Below are positions 18,568 through 27,111 of a stretch of 64,000 bases of DNA, one piece after another; within the stretch, counting starts at the first letter, position 1, and each line of letters opens with the position of its first letter. This DNA comes from Thioclava sp. SK-1. GTDB taxonomy: Bacteria > Pseudomonadota > Alphaproteobacteria > Rhodobacterales > Rhodobacteraceae. The position numbers were made by a program, and so were the translations under genes. Below the pieces are notes generated by a model, which made no database searches, was not told where the DNA came from, and saw nothing but the letters and a program-made list of their open reading frames with translations. The stretch is taken from contig NZ_MDHA01000025.1 in assembly GCF_001705665.1 (NCBI RefSeq), positions 124,001 to 188,000 on the forward strand, given 5' to 3'.

Positions 18568-19953
18568 ATGAGCGACAGCCCCGCCAAACCGGCGCTTATT
18601 TCCGAGCGCATTGCGAAAACCATTGCGCGCTCTGGTGTTGCCTCGCGCCGTGACGCTGAAAAGATGATCATTGCCGGCCGCGTTGCGGTGAATGGCAAGA
18701 CCATCAATAGTCCCGCGCTGGATGTCGGCATCAAAGACAAGATCACGATCGACGGACAGCCCATTGACGCGCCGCAGGAAACCCGACTGTGGCTGTATTA
18801 CAAACCGCTGGGTCTAGTAACGACAGAGAAGGACGAGCAGGGCCGTCGCACAATCTTCGACGAACTGCCCGAAGGAATGCCGCGCGTTCTAAACATCGGC
18901 CGACTAGATATGAATTCCGAAGGGTTGTTGCTGTTGACCAACGACGGCGGATTAAAACGCCGATTGGAGCTGCCCGAAACCGGCTGGCTGCGTAAATATC
19001 GCGTGCGCGTCAACGGGCGCCCGAATGAGGCTACGTTTGATCCGCTGCGCCGTGGCATCACCATTGATGGTGAGGATTTTCAACCGATGGAGGTCACGCT
19101 GGACCGTCAGCAAGGCGCGAATGCCTGGCTGACGGTTGGGTTACGTGAAGGCAAAAATCGCGAAATTCGCCGCGCCATGTCTGAAGTTGGCATGACGGTA
19201 AACCGGCTGATCCGTTTGAGCTATGGCCCGTTCCGTTTAAATGACATGATTGCGGGTGACGTGACCGAAATTCGACGCCGCGTCTTGCGTGATCAACTTG
19301 GTACGCTGCTGGAAGAGACACCGACCGGCACAGATGCGGATGATGACCGCGGCCGGTATGACCGCTCTGGGCGCGATCAGCCCCGCGGTGACCGTTTTCG
19401 TAGCGAGCGTCCGGGTGGACGGTTCGCTGGGCGCGATGATCGCAAACCGTCCTATGGGGAACGTCCGGATCGCGGGGAACGCCCAGACCGTGCCCCTCGG
19501 AAACCCTTTGGCGAGGGGAAATCCTTTGGCGGAAACCGTGATGGCGGGTTCAAACCGCGCCGTGACGGTGACAGCGGCGGATATCGTGGGCGCGATGGTG
19601 ACAAGCCACGCGGCGAGGGAAAATCCTTTGGCGGAAACCGTGATGGCGGGTTCAAACCGCGCCGTGACGGTGACAGCGGCGGATATCGTGGGCGCGATGG
19701 TGACAAGCCACGCGGCGAGGGAAAATCCTTTGGCGGAAACCGCGACGGCGGGTTCAAACCGCGCCGTGACGGTGACAGCGGAGGATATCGCGGACGCGAT
19801 GGTGACAAGCCACGCGGCGAGGGAAAATCCTTTGGCGGAAATCGTGATGGCGGATTTAAACCGCGCGGTGGCCCCGGCGGCAACTTCCGCGCAAAGCCCG
19901 GCGGCAAGCCGGGTGGCAAACCATCAGGCAAGCCCTATCGCGGCCGCGACTGA
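18568..19953 (+). CDS. Pseudouridine synthase (RluB/RsuA family) with repetitive basic tail
   Basis: 461 residues. S4 RNA-binding domain (about 10-65; GVASRRDAEKMI), RsuA/RluB catalytic domain with GRLDMNSEGLLLLT (catalytic Asp), GKNREIRRAM and VNRLIRLSYGPF. Likely modifies 23S rRNA U2605 (RluB) or a related site. From about residue 255 a long RG/KP/DG-rich, disordered tail follows, including near-identical 34-residue repeats. AGAAGGAC precedes ATG 18568. Tail is far longer than in E. coli RluB (291 residues), but Arg/Gly-rich tails are known in alphaproteobacterial members. Confidence 0.92.
   Translation: MSDSPAKPALISERIAKTIARSGVASRRDAEKMIIAGRVAVNGKTINSPALDVGIKDKITIDGQPIDAPQETRLWLYYKPLGLVTTEKDEQGRRTIFDELPEGMPRVLNIGRLDMNSEGLLLLTNDGGLKRRLELPETGWLRKYRVRVNGRPNEATFDPLRRGITIDGEDFQPMEVTLDRQQGANAWLTVGLREGKNREIRRAMSEVGMTVNRLIRLSYGPFRLNDMIAGDVTEIRRRVLRDQLGTLLEETPTGTDADDDRGRYDRSGRDQPRGDRFRSERPGGRFAGRDDRKPSYGERPDRGERPDRAPRKPFGEGKSFGGNRDGGFKPRRDGDSGGYRGRDGDKPRGEGKSFGGNRDGGFKPRRDGDSGGYRGRDGDKPRGEGKSFGGNRDGGFKPRRDGDSGGYRGRDGDKPRGEGKSFGGNRDGGFKPRGGPGGNFRAKPGGKPGGKPSGKPYRGRD
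19513..19870 (+). repeat. 102-bp tandem repeats in the pseudouridine synthase tail
   Basis: Three full and one partial copy with period exactly 102 bases (starts near 19513, 19615, 19717, 19819), encoding EGKSFGGNRDGGF then KPRRDGDSGGYRGRDGDKPRG. Copies are almost identical at DNA level, with a few silent third-position changes (for example cgtgat/cgcgac), pointing to recent expansion. Confidence 0.95.
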
Positions 19954-20059
19954 TCAAAACGCGTCCCCTCGCCGGTAAATCATCGGCAAGAAACGCGCCA
20001 TTCGCGGAAATCTACATCACAGCCACTGGCATAGGGCGTGGTGAATGCCTATTCTTTGT

Positions 20060-20093
20060 CCCAGGCGGGGTCCTTTACGGATGCCCGCCTGGG
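20060..20093 (+). promoter_or_regulatory. Strong hairpin before the XpaC-TelA operon
   Basis: Perfect ten-base-pair stem CCCAGGCGGG / CCCGCCTGGG with a 14-base loop, followed by ATAATTC rather than a T run. It lies between the pseudouridine synthase and the operon. It may be a terminator of the former or a leader element of the latter. Confidence 0.6.
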
Positions 20094-20110
20094 ATAATTC
20101 AAGAGGCCTC

Positions 20111-20194
20111 ATGTCCAGTAAGACCGTCCAACGTATCGCGTTTTACCTTCTTTTGGCGCTGACACTCTCGGTCGCATTCACGGGCGGGGTCTGA
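20111..20194 (+). CDS. 27-residue putative single-span membrane peptide
   Basis: MSSKTVQRIAFYLLLALTLS then VAFTGGV: short basic N-terminus and one hydrophobic helix. GAGG lies a few bases before the ATG, and the stop is three bases before the XpaC-like start, so the spacing fits an operon. Translation is not proven; it could be a leader or a small membrane partner of the operon products. Confidence 0.5.
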   Translation: MSSKTVQRIAFYLLLALTLSVAFTGGV

Positions 20195-20197
20195 CCT

Positions 20198-21118
20198 ATG
20201 GCAAAGCGTTTTGGTGGCAAATTCAGTCCCAATGCCCAAACAGCACCGCGCCGCGACGCCACACAGGCCGACATTCCTGCGGAGCGCCTGCCACGACCCG
20301 AACATCCGTTGGAGGGGCGCCCGTTTTGGATCATGCTGTGTTCGGCACCATTGCTGCTGGGCGCGTTTGGCGATGGTGCCACCGCACTAGCATTGTCATT
20401 GATCTCCTTCGCTTTGGTGGCGGGAGGGGCCTATACCCTGCGCGAGGGCCTGCGCGCACAAGCGGAATTTAATGCCCGCCGCGTGGCACGCAGGCCTGTC
20501 TTGCCGCGTAAAATCTTGGGCGCTGTGCTGATGGGGTGTGGGCTTGCCGCCGGGGCGCAGGATCCGTCTATGGGAATGGTCGGCGTAGGACTGACCGGAG
20601 TGATCGGCACGGCGTTGGCTCTGTTGGCCTTTGGCACAGATCCGATGCGCGACAAGGGGATGGAAGGGATTGATCCGTTCCAACAAGATCGTGTCGCACG
20701 CGCGGTTGAAATCGGCGAAGATCATCTGCGCGCCATGCAAGACGCGATCACTCGCGCCAACCTGCCGCGTATGAACAGCCGTATCGAGGTGTTTGCCACC
20801 CACGCCCGTGACCTGTTTCGCGCGGTCGAAGACGATCCCAATGATCTGACGGCCGCGCGGCGATATATGGGTGTGTATTTAGAGGGTGCGCGCGATGCCA
20901 CGGTGAAATTCGCCGATCATTGGGCGCAAACGCATGATCCACAGGCATTGACCGCTTATGACGCGCTTTTGACCGATCTGGAGGCAAATTTCACAGCGCG
21001 CACGCGAAGCCTGATTGAAAATGGCCGCGAAGGGCTTGAGATTGAAATTGACGTATTACGTGAGAGATTAGCGCGCGAAGGGCTTGCACCAGCCGCGCAA
21101 CAAAAGGACAGTCGGTAG
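20198..21118 (+). CDS. XpaC-like (5-bromo-4-chloroindolyl phosphate hydrolysis) membrane protein
   Basis: 306 residues. Hydrophobic segments at about 45-80 and 106-146 (two to four spans), then a long charged alpha-helical C-terminal half (160-300) with predicted coiled-coil character. This is the layout of XpaC-family proteins, which accompany TelA in many bacteria. The historical name (indolyl phosphate hydrolysis) does not describe a proven activity. First large gene of a tight six-gene run; TelA follows directly. Confidence 0.8.
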   Translation: MAKRFGGKFSPNAQTAPRRDATQADIPAERLPRPEHPLEGRPFWIMLCSAPLLLGAFGDGATALALSLISFALVAGGAYTLREGLRAQAEFNARRVARRPVLPRKILGAVLMGCGLAAGAQDPSMGMVGVGLTGVIGTALALLAFGTDPMRDKGMEGIDPFQQDRVARAVEIGEDHLRAMQDAITRANLPRMNSRIEVFATHARDLFRAVEDDPNDLTAARRYMGVYLEGARDATVKFADHWAQTHDPQALTAYDALLTDLEANFTARTRSLIENGREGLEIEIDVLRERLAREGLAPAAQQKDSR

Positions 21119-21153
21119 CATGTGCATGATTGCACTGCGCCCAGGAGGAATGA

Positions 21154-22329
21154 ATGAACGATACCGTGCGTGAAGCTGCTGCGAATAATGTCGCCGAGAT
21201 CGAGACCGTTGCCTCGGTCGTGTTGGTCGATCCACAAGAGGCTGTCACGCCACTGGCTGACGCAGCAACGCCAACGGCGATAGAGATCAGGTCGCGGATG
21301 GAAGAAATTGAATTGAGCGACGCGGGTTCAATCATCCGGTTTGGCTCACGCGCCCAAGGGGAGCTGCAGCAGATCTCGCAAGCGATGCTGGTCGATGTGA
21401 AGAATAAGGATGTTGGGCCAGCAGGCGACAGTTTGCGCTCTATCGTGACGGCATTGCGCGGGTTTTCCGTATCCGAACTCGATGTGCGGCGCGATCAGAA
21501 ATGGTGGGAAAAGCTGACCGGCCGCGTCGCGCCTTTTGCTAAGTTTCTGGCACGTTACGAAGAGGTCCAAGGCCAGATCGACAAAATCACCGATCAGCTT
21601 TTGTCGCATGAGACAAAGCTGCTCAAGGACATCAAATCGCTGGACCTGCTGTATGATAAAACCCTGAAGTTTTACGACGAGCTGGGCCTGTATATCGCGG
21701 CGGGAGAAGAGAAGTTGGGTCAGGCTGATACGCAACTGATCCCCGCCAAAGAGGCCGAAGTGGAAGCCGCCAGCGAAAATGACAAGGTTTTGCGCGCCCA
21801 AGAGCTGCGCGATCTGCGTGCCGCACGCGATGACCTGGAACGCCGGGTGCATGATCTGAAACTGACCCGTCAAGTCACGATGCAGTCTTTGCCCTCTATC
21901 CGGTTGGTGCAGGAAAACGACAAATCCTTGGTGTCGAAAATCAATTCGACTTTGGTCAACACCGTCCCACTGTGGGAAACGCAGCTGGCGCAAGCCGTGA
22001 CCATCCAGCGGTCGGCCGAGGCCGCGCAAGCGGTCAAAGCCGCCAATGATCTGACCAATGACCTATTGACCGCGAATGCCGAAAATCTGCGTGAAGCCAA
22101 TACAATGGTCCGCACCGAGATGGAACGCGGCATCTTCGATATCGCGGCTGTGAAAACCGCCAATGCGACATTGATCGCCACAATCGAAGACAGTCTGCAA
22201 ATCGCGGATGAGGGTAAGCGCCGCCGGGTCGAGGCCGAGAAAGAGCTGGCCGAAATGGAGGGCAAATTGCGCGAAACATTGGCCGCATCCCGATCCAGCC
22301 GCTCTGCTGCTGCGGATAAGGCGTCCTGA
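21154..22329 (+). CDS. telA: Toxic anion resistance protein TelA
   Basis: 391 residues, almost wholly alpha-helical. TelA family features: GSIIRFGSRAQGELQQISQ, KWWEKLTGRVAPFAKFLARYEEVQGQID, and LPSIRLVQENDKSLVSKINSTLVNTVPLWETQLAQAV. TelA is linked to tellurite and other envelope or antibiotic stress; mechanism unknown, cytoplasmic and probably membrane-associated with XpaC. GGAGG precedes ATG 21154. Confidence 0.92.
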   Translation: MNDTVREAAANNVAEIETVASVVLVDPQEAVTPLADAATPTAIEIRSRMEEIELSDAGSIIRFGSRAQGELQQISQAMLVDVKNKDVGPAGDSLRSIVTALRGFSVSELDVRRDQKWWEKLTGRVAPFAKFLARYEEVQGQIDKITDQLLSHETKLLKDIKSLDLLYDKTLKFYDELGLYIAAGEEKLGQADTQLIPAKEAEVEAASENDKVLRAQELRDLRAARDDLERRVHDLKLTRQVTMQSLPSIRLVQENDKSLVSKINSTLVNTVPLWETQLAQAVTIQRSAEAAQAVKAANDLTNDLLTANAENLREANTMVRTEMERGIFDIAAVKTANATLIATIEDSLQIADEGKRRRVEAEKELAEMEGKLRETLAASRSSRSAAADKAS

Positions 22330-22331
22330 AG

Positions 22332-23330
22332 ATGCGCATGACGCGTGGACGTGGCGGGGCTATTGCGTTGGCAAGCACCGCGATGCTTGCCCTGGCGGCC
22401 TGCCAGGGTGGGCTGCCCACGCTTGGGGCGGGCCTGGGACCATTGAGCAGCCCGCGTCCACAATCCGCGCCACAGGATTTGGCAACAACCGCACCGCGTT
22501 CGGCGGAAAGCGTGGCAATGGAAGCTTATTTCATGCAAGTTGAGCAATCGCTTGTTGGTCAAGGCTTGTTGCGCCGTGATGTCGCCCCCCGCGATGCCCC
22601 CTATACAGCGCGGCAATTGACAGAAGACTTCATTCACATTGCGCTTTATGATGAGTATTCGAACCGTGGCGGCGCTTTTGTAGCCACTGCAAGCCCGTCG
22701 CATCTGCGTCGCTGGGCCGAGCCGGTGAAAATCGACGTGCAGTTCAGCGCATCGATCCCATCGCAGCGCCAGGCACAAGACCGTGCCACTATTTCCGCAT
22801 ATGCCGGACAATTGGCCCGCGCTAGCCACTTCCCCGTCACTGCAGTAAATCGCGGCGGGAATTTCACCGTCTTGGTGATGAATGAAGATGAACGCCGCGC
22901 CGCCGGCCCTTTGCTACAAGAACTGGTGCCGGGGATCGATTCGACCTCGGTTCGGGCAATCACAGATCTGCCGCCCACCACGTTTTGCGTGGTCTTTGCC
23001 TTTAGCGAAGGCGCGGCGCCCACCTATTCGCGCGCGGTGGCCGTGATCCGCGGCGAACACCCTGACGCGCTGCGCTTAAGCTGCTTGCATGAAGAGCTGG
23101 CACAGGGGCTTGGGTTGGCCAATGATTATCCGCGTGCCCGTCCGTCGATCTTCAATGATGATGAAGAGTTTGCGCTTTTGACACGCCATGATGAGCTGTT
23201 GCTGCAAATTCTATATGATCCCCGGTTGCGGCCAGGCATGAATGAAGCGCAGGCGCGGCCCATCGTGTCACAAATCGCGAAAGAGCTGATGGGCGAGGCA
23301 CCAGCAAAGATTGCAGCAGGTACATTATGA
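22332..23330 (+). CDS. DUF2927 domain lipoprotein
   Basis: 332 residues. Lipobox LALAAC gives a lipidated Cys near residue 24; the mature N-terminus is Gly/Pro-rich. DUF2927 features include the LTEDFIHIALYDEY region and the C-terminal SCLHEELAQGLGLANDYP, a His-Glu-Glu segment that resembles a metallopeptidase helix but with no proven activity. Starts two bases after telA and its stop overlaps the next gene (ATGA). Family is largely Rhodobacterales. Confidence 0.85.
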   Translation: MRMTRGRGGAIALASTAMLALAACQGGLPTLGAGLGPLSSPRPQSAPQDLATTAPRSAESVAMEAYFMQVEQSLVGQGLLRRDVAPRDAPYTARQLTEDFIHIALYDEYSNRGGAFVATASPSHLRRWAEPVKIDVQFSASIPSQRQAQDRATISAYAGQLARASHFPVTAVNRGGNFTVLVMNEDERRAAGPLLQELVPGIDSTSVRAITDLPPTTFCVVFAFSEGAAPTYSRAVAVIRGEHPDALRLSCLHEELAQGLGLANDYPRARPSIFNDDEEFALLTRHDELLLQILYDPRLRPGMNEAQARPIVSQIAKELMGEAPAKIAAGTL

Positions 23331-24130
23331 GCGGGTTTCTATCACGTTTAAGCGGTCTGATCGGCCGGCGCCACAACATGCGAGGCGATGAGGGGGCACA
23401 GGATCTGCCCCCCCCAGCAGAAACCGCCGAAGACATTGAAACGCAACAAGCGCCCGATCAACAGCCCCAGCCCGCGCAAGACGCCCCCCCCGACAGCGCG
23501 AATGGTGATGGCACAGGCGCGCGGGACTGGATCGCGCAAGTTTCTGGCCACATGGCCCAATGGGTCCATCACGGCGCTTTGGCGTTACCATCGGGCGAAT
23601 TGATCTGTGATGATCCGTCCAATGGCCATGATTACCTGATCCGATACCCCCTGCCCCTCCCGGTGGGCAGTATCGATATCTGGTCCTTCACCGTCGCAGA
23701 TGAGACCGAGATGCATTTTGCCCAGACCAACCTGTGCATCTGGCTGGAACTGCGCGGTACGCGCCCCTCGTTGAAAGGGCCGCAACTGGATTTCAACGTG
23801 GATGCCGGATGTTTTGCGCTATGCGATCTGGATGTTGCCCGCGATTTCGTGGCCTTTGATACACAGCTTCAAGATCAGGGAGGCAAAGACAGCTGGAGCT
23901 GGCTGGCCTCGCATCTGGATCCTGACATGCCTAATTTTGCCCGCTGGGTGGGAATCACCGACCCGGAGCAACCGCAGATGTTTCTGGCCTCGACCGGGAC
24001 GGATGGTGGATTTGCGGCCGTGCCACTTTATGACGAAGATGGTGCGCTGAGCGGGCTGTTGATTGATATTGCAGGACGCCGCGATGACCGGCGGTTCATT
24101 GACACCGAATTACCCGAAGCAACGGGTTGA
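23327..24130 (+). CDS. Unknown protein, possibly DUF4241-like
   Basis: 267 residues. The first 65 residues are Pro/Gln/Asp-rich and disordered. Residues about 80-255 show an all-beta pattern: ALPSGELICDDP, PLPVGSIDIWSF, FNVDAGCFALCDLDVARDF and STGTDGGFAAVPLYDEDG followed by LIDI. These resemble DUF4241 (strand-GDGGYPV-type segment, V-DAG-F-D segment), but the match is from memory. No signal peptide. Overlaps the upstream lipoprotein gene by four bases. Confidence 0.55.
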   Translation: MSGFLSRLSGLIGRRHNMRGDEGAQDLPPPAETAEDIETQQAPDQQPQPAQDAPPDSANGDGTGARDWIAQVSGHMAQWVHHGALALPSGELICDDPSNGHDYLIRYPLPLPVGSIDIWSFTVADETEMHFAQTNLCIWLELRGTRPSLKGPQLDFNVDAGCFALCDLDVARDFVAFDTQLQDQGGKDSWSWLASHLDPDMPNFARWVGITDPEQPQMFLASTGTDGGFAAVPLYDEDGALSGLLIDIAGRRDDRRFIDTELPEATG

Positions 24131-24155
24131 ACTGACGAATTAGGCGGAGCGCAAC

Positions 24156-25334
24156 ATGGGCATTTTGGATTTTCTTAGCGGCGAATTCATTGACGTTATT
24201 CATTGGGTGGATGACACGCGCGACACCATGGTCTGGCGGTTTGAACGTGAAGGCCATGCGATTAAATATGGCGCCAAGCTGACGGTACGCGAGGGCCAAG
24301 CGGCTGTTTTCGTCCATGAAGGTCAGGTGGCCGATGTGTTTGGGCCGGGTCTGTATATGTTGGAAACTAACAATATGCCGATTCTGACCACTTTGCAGCA
24401 TTGGGATCACGGCTTCCGCTCGCCGTTCAAATCCGAAGTCTATTTCGTGAACACCACCCGTATGGGCGATTTGAAATGGGGCACCAAGAATCCGGTGATC
24501 GCGCGTGATCCTGAATTTGGCCCGGTGCGCCTGCGCGCCTTTGGCACCTATGCGATGAGGGTCGCGGATCCCGCCTTGTTCCTGACCGAAATTGTTGGCA
24601 CAGACGGGGAATTCACCGCCGATGAGATCAGTTTTCAGCTGCGAAATATCATTGTGCAGGAATTTTCCCGCGTGATTGCCAGCTCTGGCCTGCCCATACT
24701 GGATATGGCGGCGAACACAGCGGATCTGGGCAAATTGGTCAGCACCGCGATTGCGCCAACCGTGGCTGAATACGGGCTGTCTATCGCAGAGTTTTACATT
24801 GAAAACGTGTCCCTGCCCGAAGCGGTAGAGGCGGTGTTGGATAAACGCACATCCATGGGAATTGTGGGCGATCTGAACGCTTTCTTGCAGTTCAATGCCG
24901 CACAGGCAATGGGTCAGCCCGGTTCGGCTGCCACCTCTGGTATGGGCGCGGCGATGGGGGTCGGTATAGGTGCAGGTATGGGCATGGCAATGGGCGGTCA
25001 GATGACTGGCCCATGGGGCCAGGCCCCTGCACAGGCAGGGGTTGCGCCTGGCATGCGCCACGCGCCCGGAGGCACAGGCGCGCCGGCGGGCGCCGGCGCG
25101 CCTGTGCCTCCTCCCGCTCCTCCGGTCGAAACAGTGTGGCATCTCGCCGTGAACGGTCAGACGCAGGGCCCATTTGGTCGTGGCGATCTGGGTCGGATGG
25201 TAACAAACGGTCAATTCAGTCGCGCAACATTGGTCTGGGCGCCAGGATATGCAGGTTGGGTGCCCGCAGATGATGTGCCAGAGCTTGCGCGCCTGTTCAC
25301 CGTTGCCCCACCACCCCCACCACCGATGAGCTAA
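24156..25334 (+). CDS. SPFH-domain protein (YdjI type) with C-terminal GYF_2 domain
   Basis: 392 residues. Residues 1-245 form an SPFH/band-7 (virion core-like, YdjI) domain: VIHWVDDTRDTMVWRF, LTVREGQAAVFVHEGQ, VFGPGLYMLET, IVGDLNAFLQFNAAQAMG. Then a Gly/Met-rich stretch (250-285), an Ala/Pro-rich linker (290-320, encoded over a perfect inverted repeat), and a GYF_2 domain (about 325-375: WHLAVNGQTQGPFGRGDL, VWAPGYAGWVPADDVPEL). Likely a cytoplasmic, membrane-associated scaffold. The GYF domain probably binds Pro-rich partners, of which the upstream protein is one candidate. Confidence 0.85.
   Translation: MGILDFLSGEFIDVIHWVDDTRDTMVWRFEREGHAIKYGAKLTVREGQAAVFVHEGQVADVFGPGLYMLETNNMPILTTLQHWDHGFRSPFKSEVYFVNTTRMGDLKWGTKNPVIARDPEFGPVRLRAFGTYAMRVADPALFLTEIVGTDGEFTADEISFQLRNIIVQEFSRVIASSGLPILDMAANTADLGKLVSTAIAPTVAEYGLSIAEFYIENVSLPEAVEAVLDKRTSMGIVGDLNAFLQFNAAQAMGQPGSAATSGMGAAMGVGIGAGMGMAMGGQMTGPWGQAPAQAGVAPGMRHAPGGTGAPAGAGAPVPPPAPPVETVWHLAVNGQTQGPFGRGDLGRMVTNGQFSRATLVWAPGYAGWVPADDVPELARLFTVAPPPPPPMS
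25068..25111. repeat. Perfect 20-bp inverted repeat inside the SPFH gene
   Basis: Arms 25068-25087 and 25092-25111 are exact reverse complements, with a four-base GGGC loop. It encodes the Ala/Gly/Pro linker between the SPFH and GYF domains. Confidence 0.95.
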
Positions 25335-25338
25335 GCTG

Positions 25339-26466
25339 ATGCAATTGCCCAAAGTGCCCCGCAAGCGGGTCGCCGTCGCACACACAGACCATCATTATCC
25401 TTGTGATGCCTGCGGGGGTGACTTGCGCTTTGCCCCTGGTCAAACACGCTTGGTGTGTGACCACTGCGGACATGTGCAGGATATTCCCGCTGCAACCCAT
25501 CGCGGAGCCGCCCAACTGCAAGAGCTGCCATTGGCCCAAGGCCTAGCACAGCCCAGTCCAGAGGCGCCAACACAAGCCACAGCCGATGGCCACAGCCTGA
25601 CATGCCCCAATTGTGCGGCCTCAATTGAACTTGCGCCCAATGAGCATGCCACACAATGCCCGTTTTGCGCCACGCCGGTTGTGATCGACACCGGCACTCA
25701 GCGGGCGTTGAAGCCACAGGGCGTCATCCCGTTCATGATCGACGAAAATGCCGCGCGCGAGGCCCTTGCACTATGGTTAAAAACACGTTGGTTCGCGCCA
25801 AATGGCCTTGCGCAATTTGCCCGTAAGGGACGTCGGATGACGGGGGTCTATGCGCCGTTCTGGACCTTCGACGCCCAAAGCCAAACCCGATATGTCGGGC
25901 AACGCGGAGATTACTATTACGAAACACGCCGTGTCGGCAGGGGCGACAGCAGCCGGACGGAACGCGTGCGCAAAACACGCTGGTCCCATGTAACAGGGCG
26001 TGTGTCGCGCATGTTTGATGACGTGTTGATCTATGCCTCCCGCTCGTTGCCCCCTGATCATATCACGCGACTGCAACCGTGGGATCTGGCCGCACTGAAA
26101 CCCTATCGCAGCGACTACTTGTCCGGCTTTTCCGCCGAAAGCTACACAGTCGAACTGCCGGAAGGCCACACATTGGCCCGTGCCGAAATGCTGCGGGTGA
26201 TCCAAAGCGATGTGCGCCGCGATATCGGCGGCGATACACAAAGGATCGCGCAGATTGATCCACATTTCGCCGCGGAAACGTTCAAACATGTGCTGCTTCC
26301 GCTATGGACCGCCGCCTATAAATTCCGCGGCCAAAGCTACCGCTTCATTATCAATGCGCAAACTGGCCAAGTTTCAGGCGACCGCCCGTGGTCAGCATGG
26401 AAAATTGCCTTGGCGATTGGCGCAGCCGCAGTCATCGGCGCCCTGATCTTCTATGTAAGCCGCTGA
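25339..26466 (+). CDS. Double zinc-ribbon membrane-anchored protein
   Basis: 375 residues. Two Cys4 zinc ribbons: C22/C25/C40/C43 and C88/C91/C106/C109. A beta-rich central part follows (GVIPFMIDENAAREAL, VYAPFWTFDAQSQTRYVGQRG, LPLWTAAYKFRGQSYRFIIN), and one C-terminal membrane helix (about 352-372). Such proteins are often misnamed primosomal protein N'-like; no helicase motif is present. They recur beside SPFH/YdjI proteins. Last gene of the XpaC-TelA operon, five bases after the SPFH gene. Confidence 0.75.
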   Translation: MQLPKVPRKRVAVAHTDHHYPCDACGGDLRFAPGQTRLVCDHCGHVQDIPAATHRGAAQLQELPLAQGLAQPSPEAPTQATADGHSLTCPNCAASIELAPNEHATQCPFCATPVVIDTGTQRALKPQGVIPFMIDENAAREALALWLKTRWFAPNGLAQFARKGRRMTGVYAPFWTFDAQSQTRYVGQRGDYYYETRRVGRGDSSRTERVRKTRWSHVTGRVSRMFDDVLIYASRSLPPDHITRLQPWDLAALKPYRSDYLSGFSAESYTVELPEGHTLARAEMLRVIQSDVRRDIGGDTQRIAQIDPHFAAETFKHVLLPLWTAAYKFRGQSYRFIINAQTGQVSGDRPWSAWKIALAIGAAAVIGALIFYVSR

Positions 26467-26478
26467 ACACCCGCACCC

Positions 26479-26513
26479 GAAGCATGGCCGCACCGGCCAG
26501 GCTTCAGCGTTTT
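26479..26513 (+). terminator. Probable terminator of the XpaC-TelA operon
   Basis: GAAGC..GGCC / GGCC..GCTTC imperfect stem followed shortly by TTTT, 12 bases after the last operon stop. Confidence 0.6.
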
Positions 26514-26574
26514 ACGGGGCTCGATGCCGCGTGAAACGCTGCCCCCCCATTTCAACTGTCAGGACATATCTGCG

Positions 26575-27024
26575 ATGCGCGCCCTTTTACAACGTGTCAC
26601 CCATGCCAAGGTCACCGTGGACGGCAGTGTCTGCGGTGAGATCGATCACGGGCTGTTGGTACTTATATGTGCCATGCGCGGAGACGGCGAGCAGCAGGCA
26701 GAGAAACTCGCCGCGCGTGTCGCCAAGCTACGCATTTTTGAAGATGACCTAGGTAAGATGAACCGCTCTGTTACCGATGTGGGCGGGGCCTGCCTTGTGG
26801 TCAGCCAATTCACCTTGGCCGCCGATACATCCAGTGGGAATCGTCCGGGGTTTTCCACCGCCGCCCCACCGGAACAGGGCAAACATCTTTACGAGCATTT
26901 CGCCCAGGCCCTGCGTGAACTGTCGCTGCCCGTCGAAACCGGTATTTTTGCAGCCGATATGGCGGTGAATTTAACCAATGACGGGCCGATCACAATTTGG
27001 CTTGATACTGCGGATCGCAACTAA
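26575..27024 (+). CDS. dtd: D-aminoacyl-tRNA deacylase
   Basis: 149 residues starting [17 protein letters not shown]. Contains the cross-subunit motifs SQFTLAAD and NDGPIT (the Gly-cisPro motif) used to exclude L-amino acids. Hydrolyses D-aminoacyl-tRNA. I use ATG 26575 because the longer frame to 26524 has no family similarity. Confidence 0.95.
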   Translation: MRALLQRVTHAKVTVDGSVCGEIDHGLLVLICAMRGDGEQQAEKLAARVAKLRIFEDDLGKMNRSVTDVGGACLVVSQFTLAADTSSGNRPGFSTAAPPEQGKHLYEHFAQALRELSLPVETGIFAADMAVNLTNDGPITIWLDTADRN

Positions 27025-27075
27025 ATACCCGCAATAGTTGTGAAATATCCGAATTCATCAGATAGATTTAAAAAT

Positions 27076-27104
27076 TTGCGAGTCAGTCAAAAATCGTGTA
27101 AATT
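27076..27104 (+). promoter_or_regulatory. Putative sigma-70-type promoter
   Basis: TTGCGA (27076-27081), 17-base spacer, TAAATT (27099-27104). The surrounding 27030-27110 is clearly more A/T-rich than its neighbours. Confidence 0.45.
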
Positions 27105-27111
27105 AAGGTTA

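Noticed and set aside
19513-19870. Direct repeats considered as a CRISPR array
   Set aside because: Repeats are contiguous 102-bp coding units without spacers.
19452-19931. Pro/Ser-rich minus-strand frame of 159 codons with repeats
   Set aside because: Complement of the repetitive tail of the pseudouridine synthase; no start signal.
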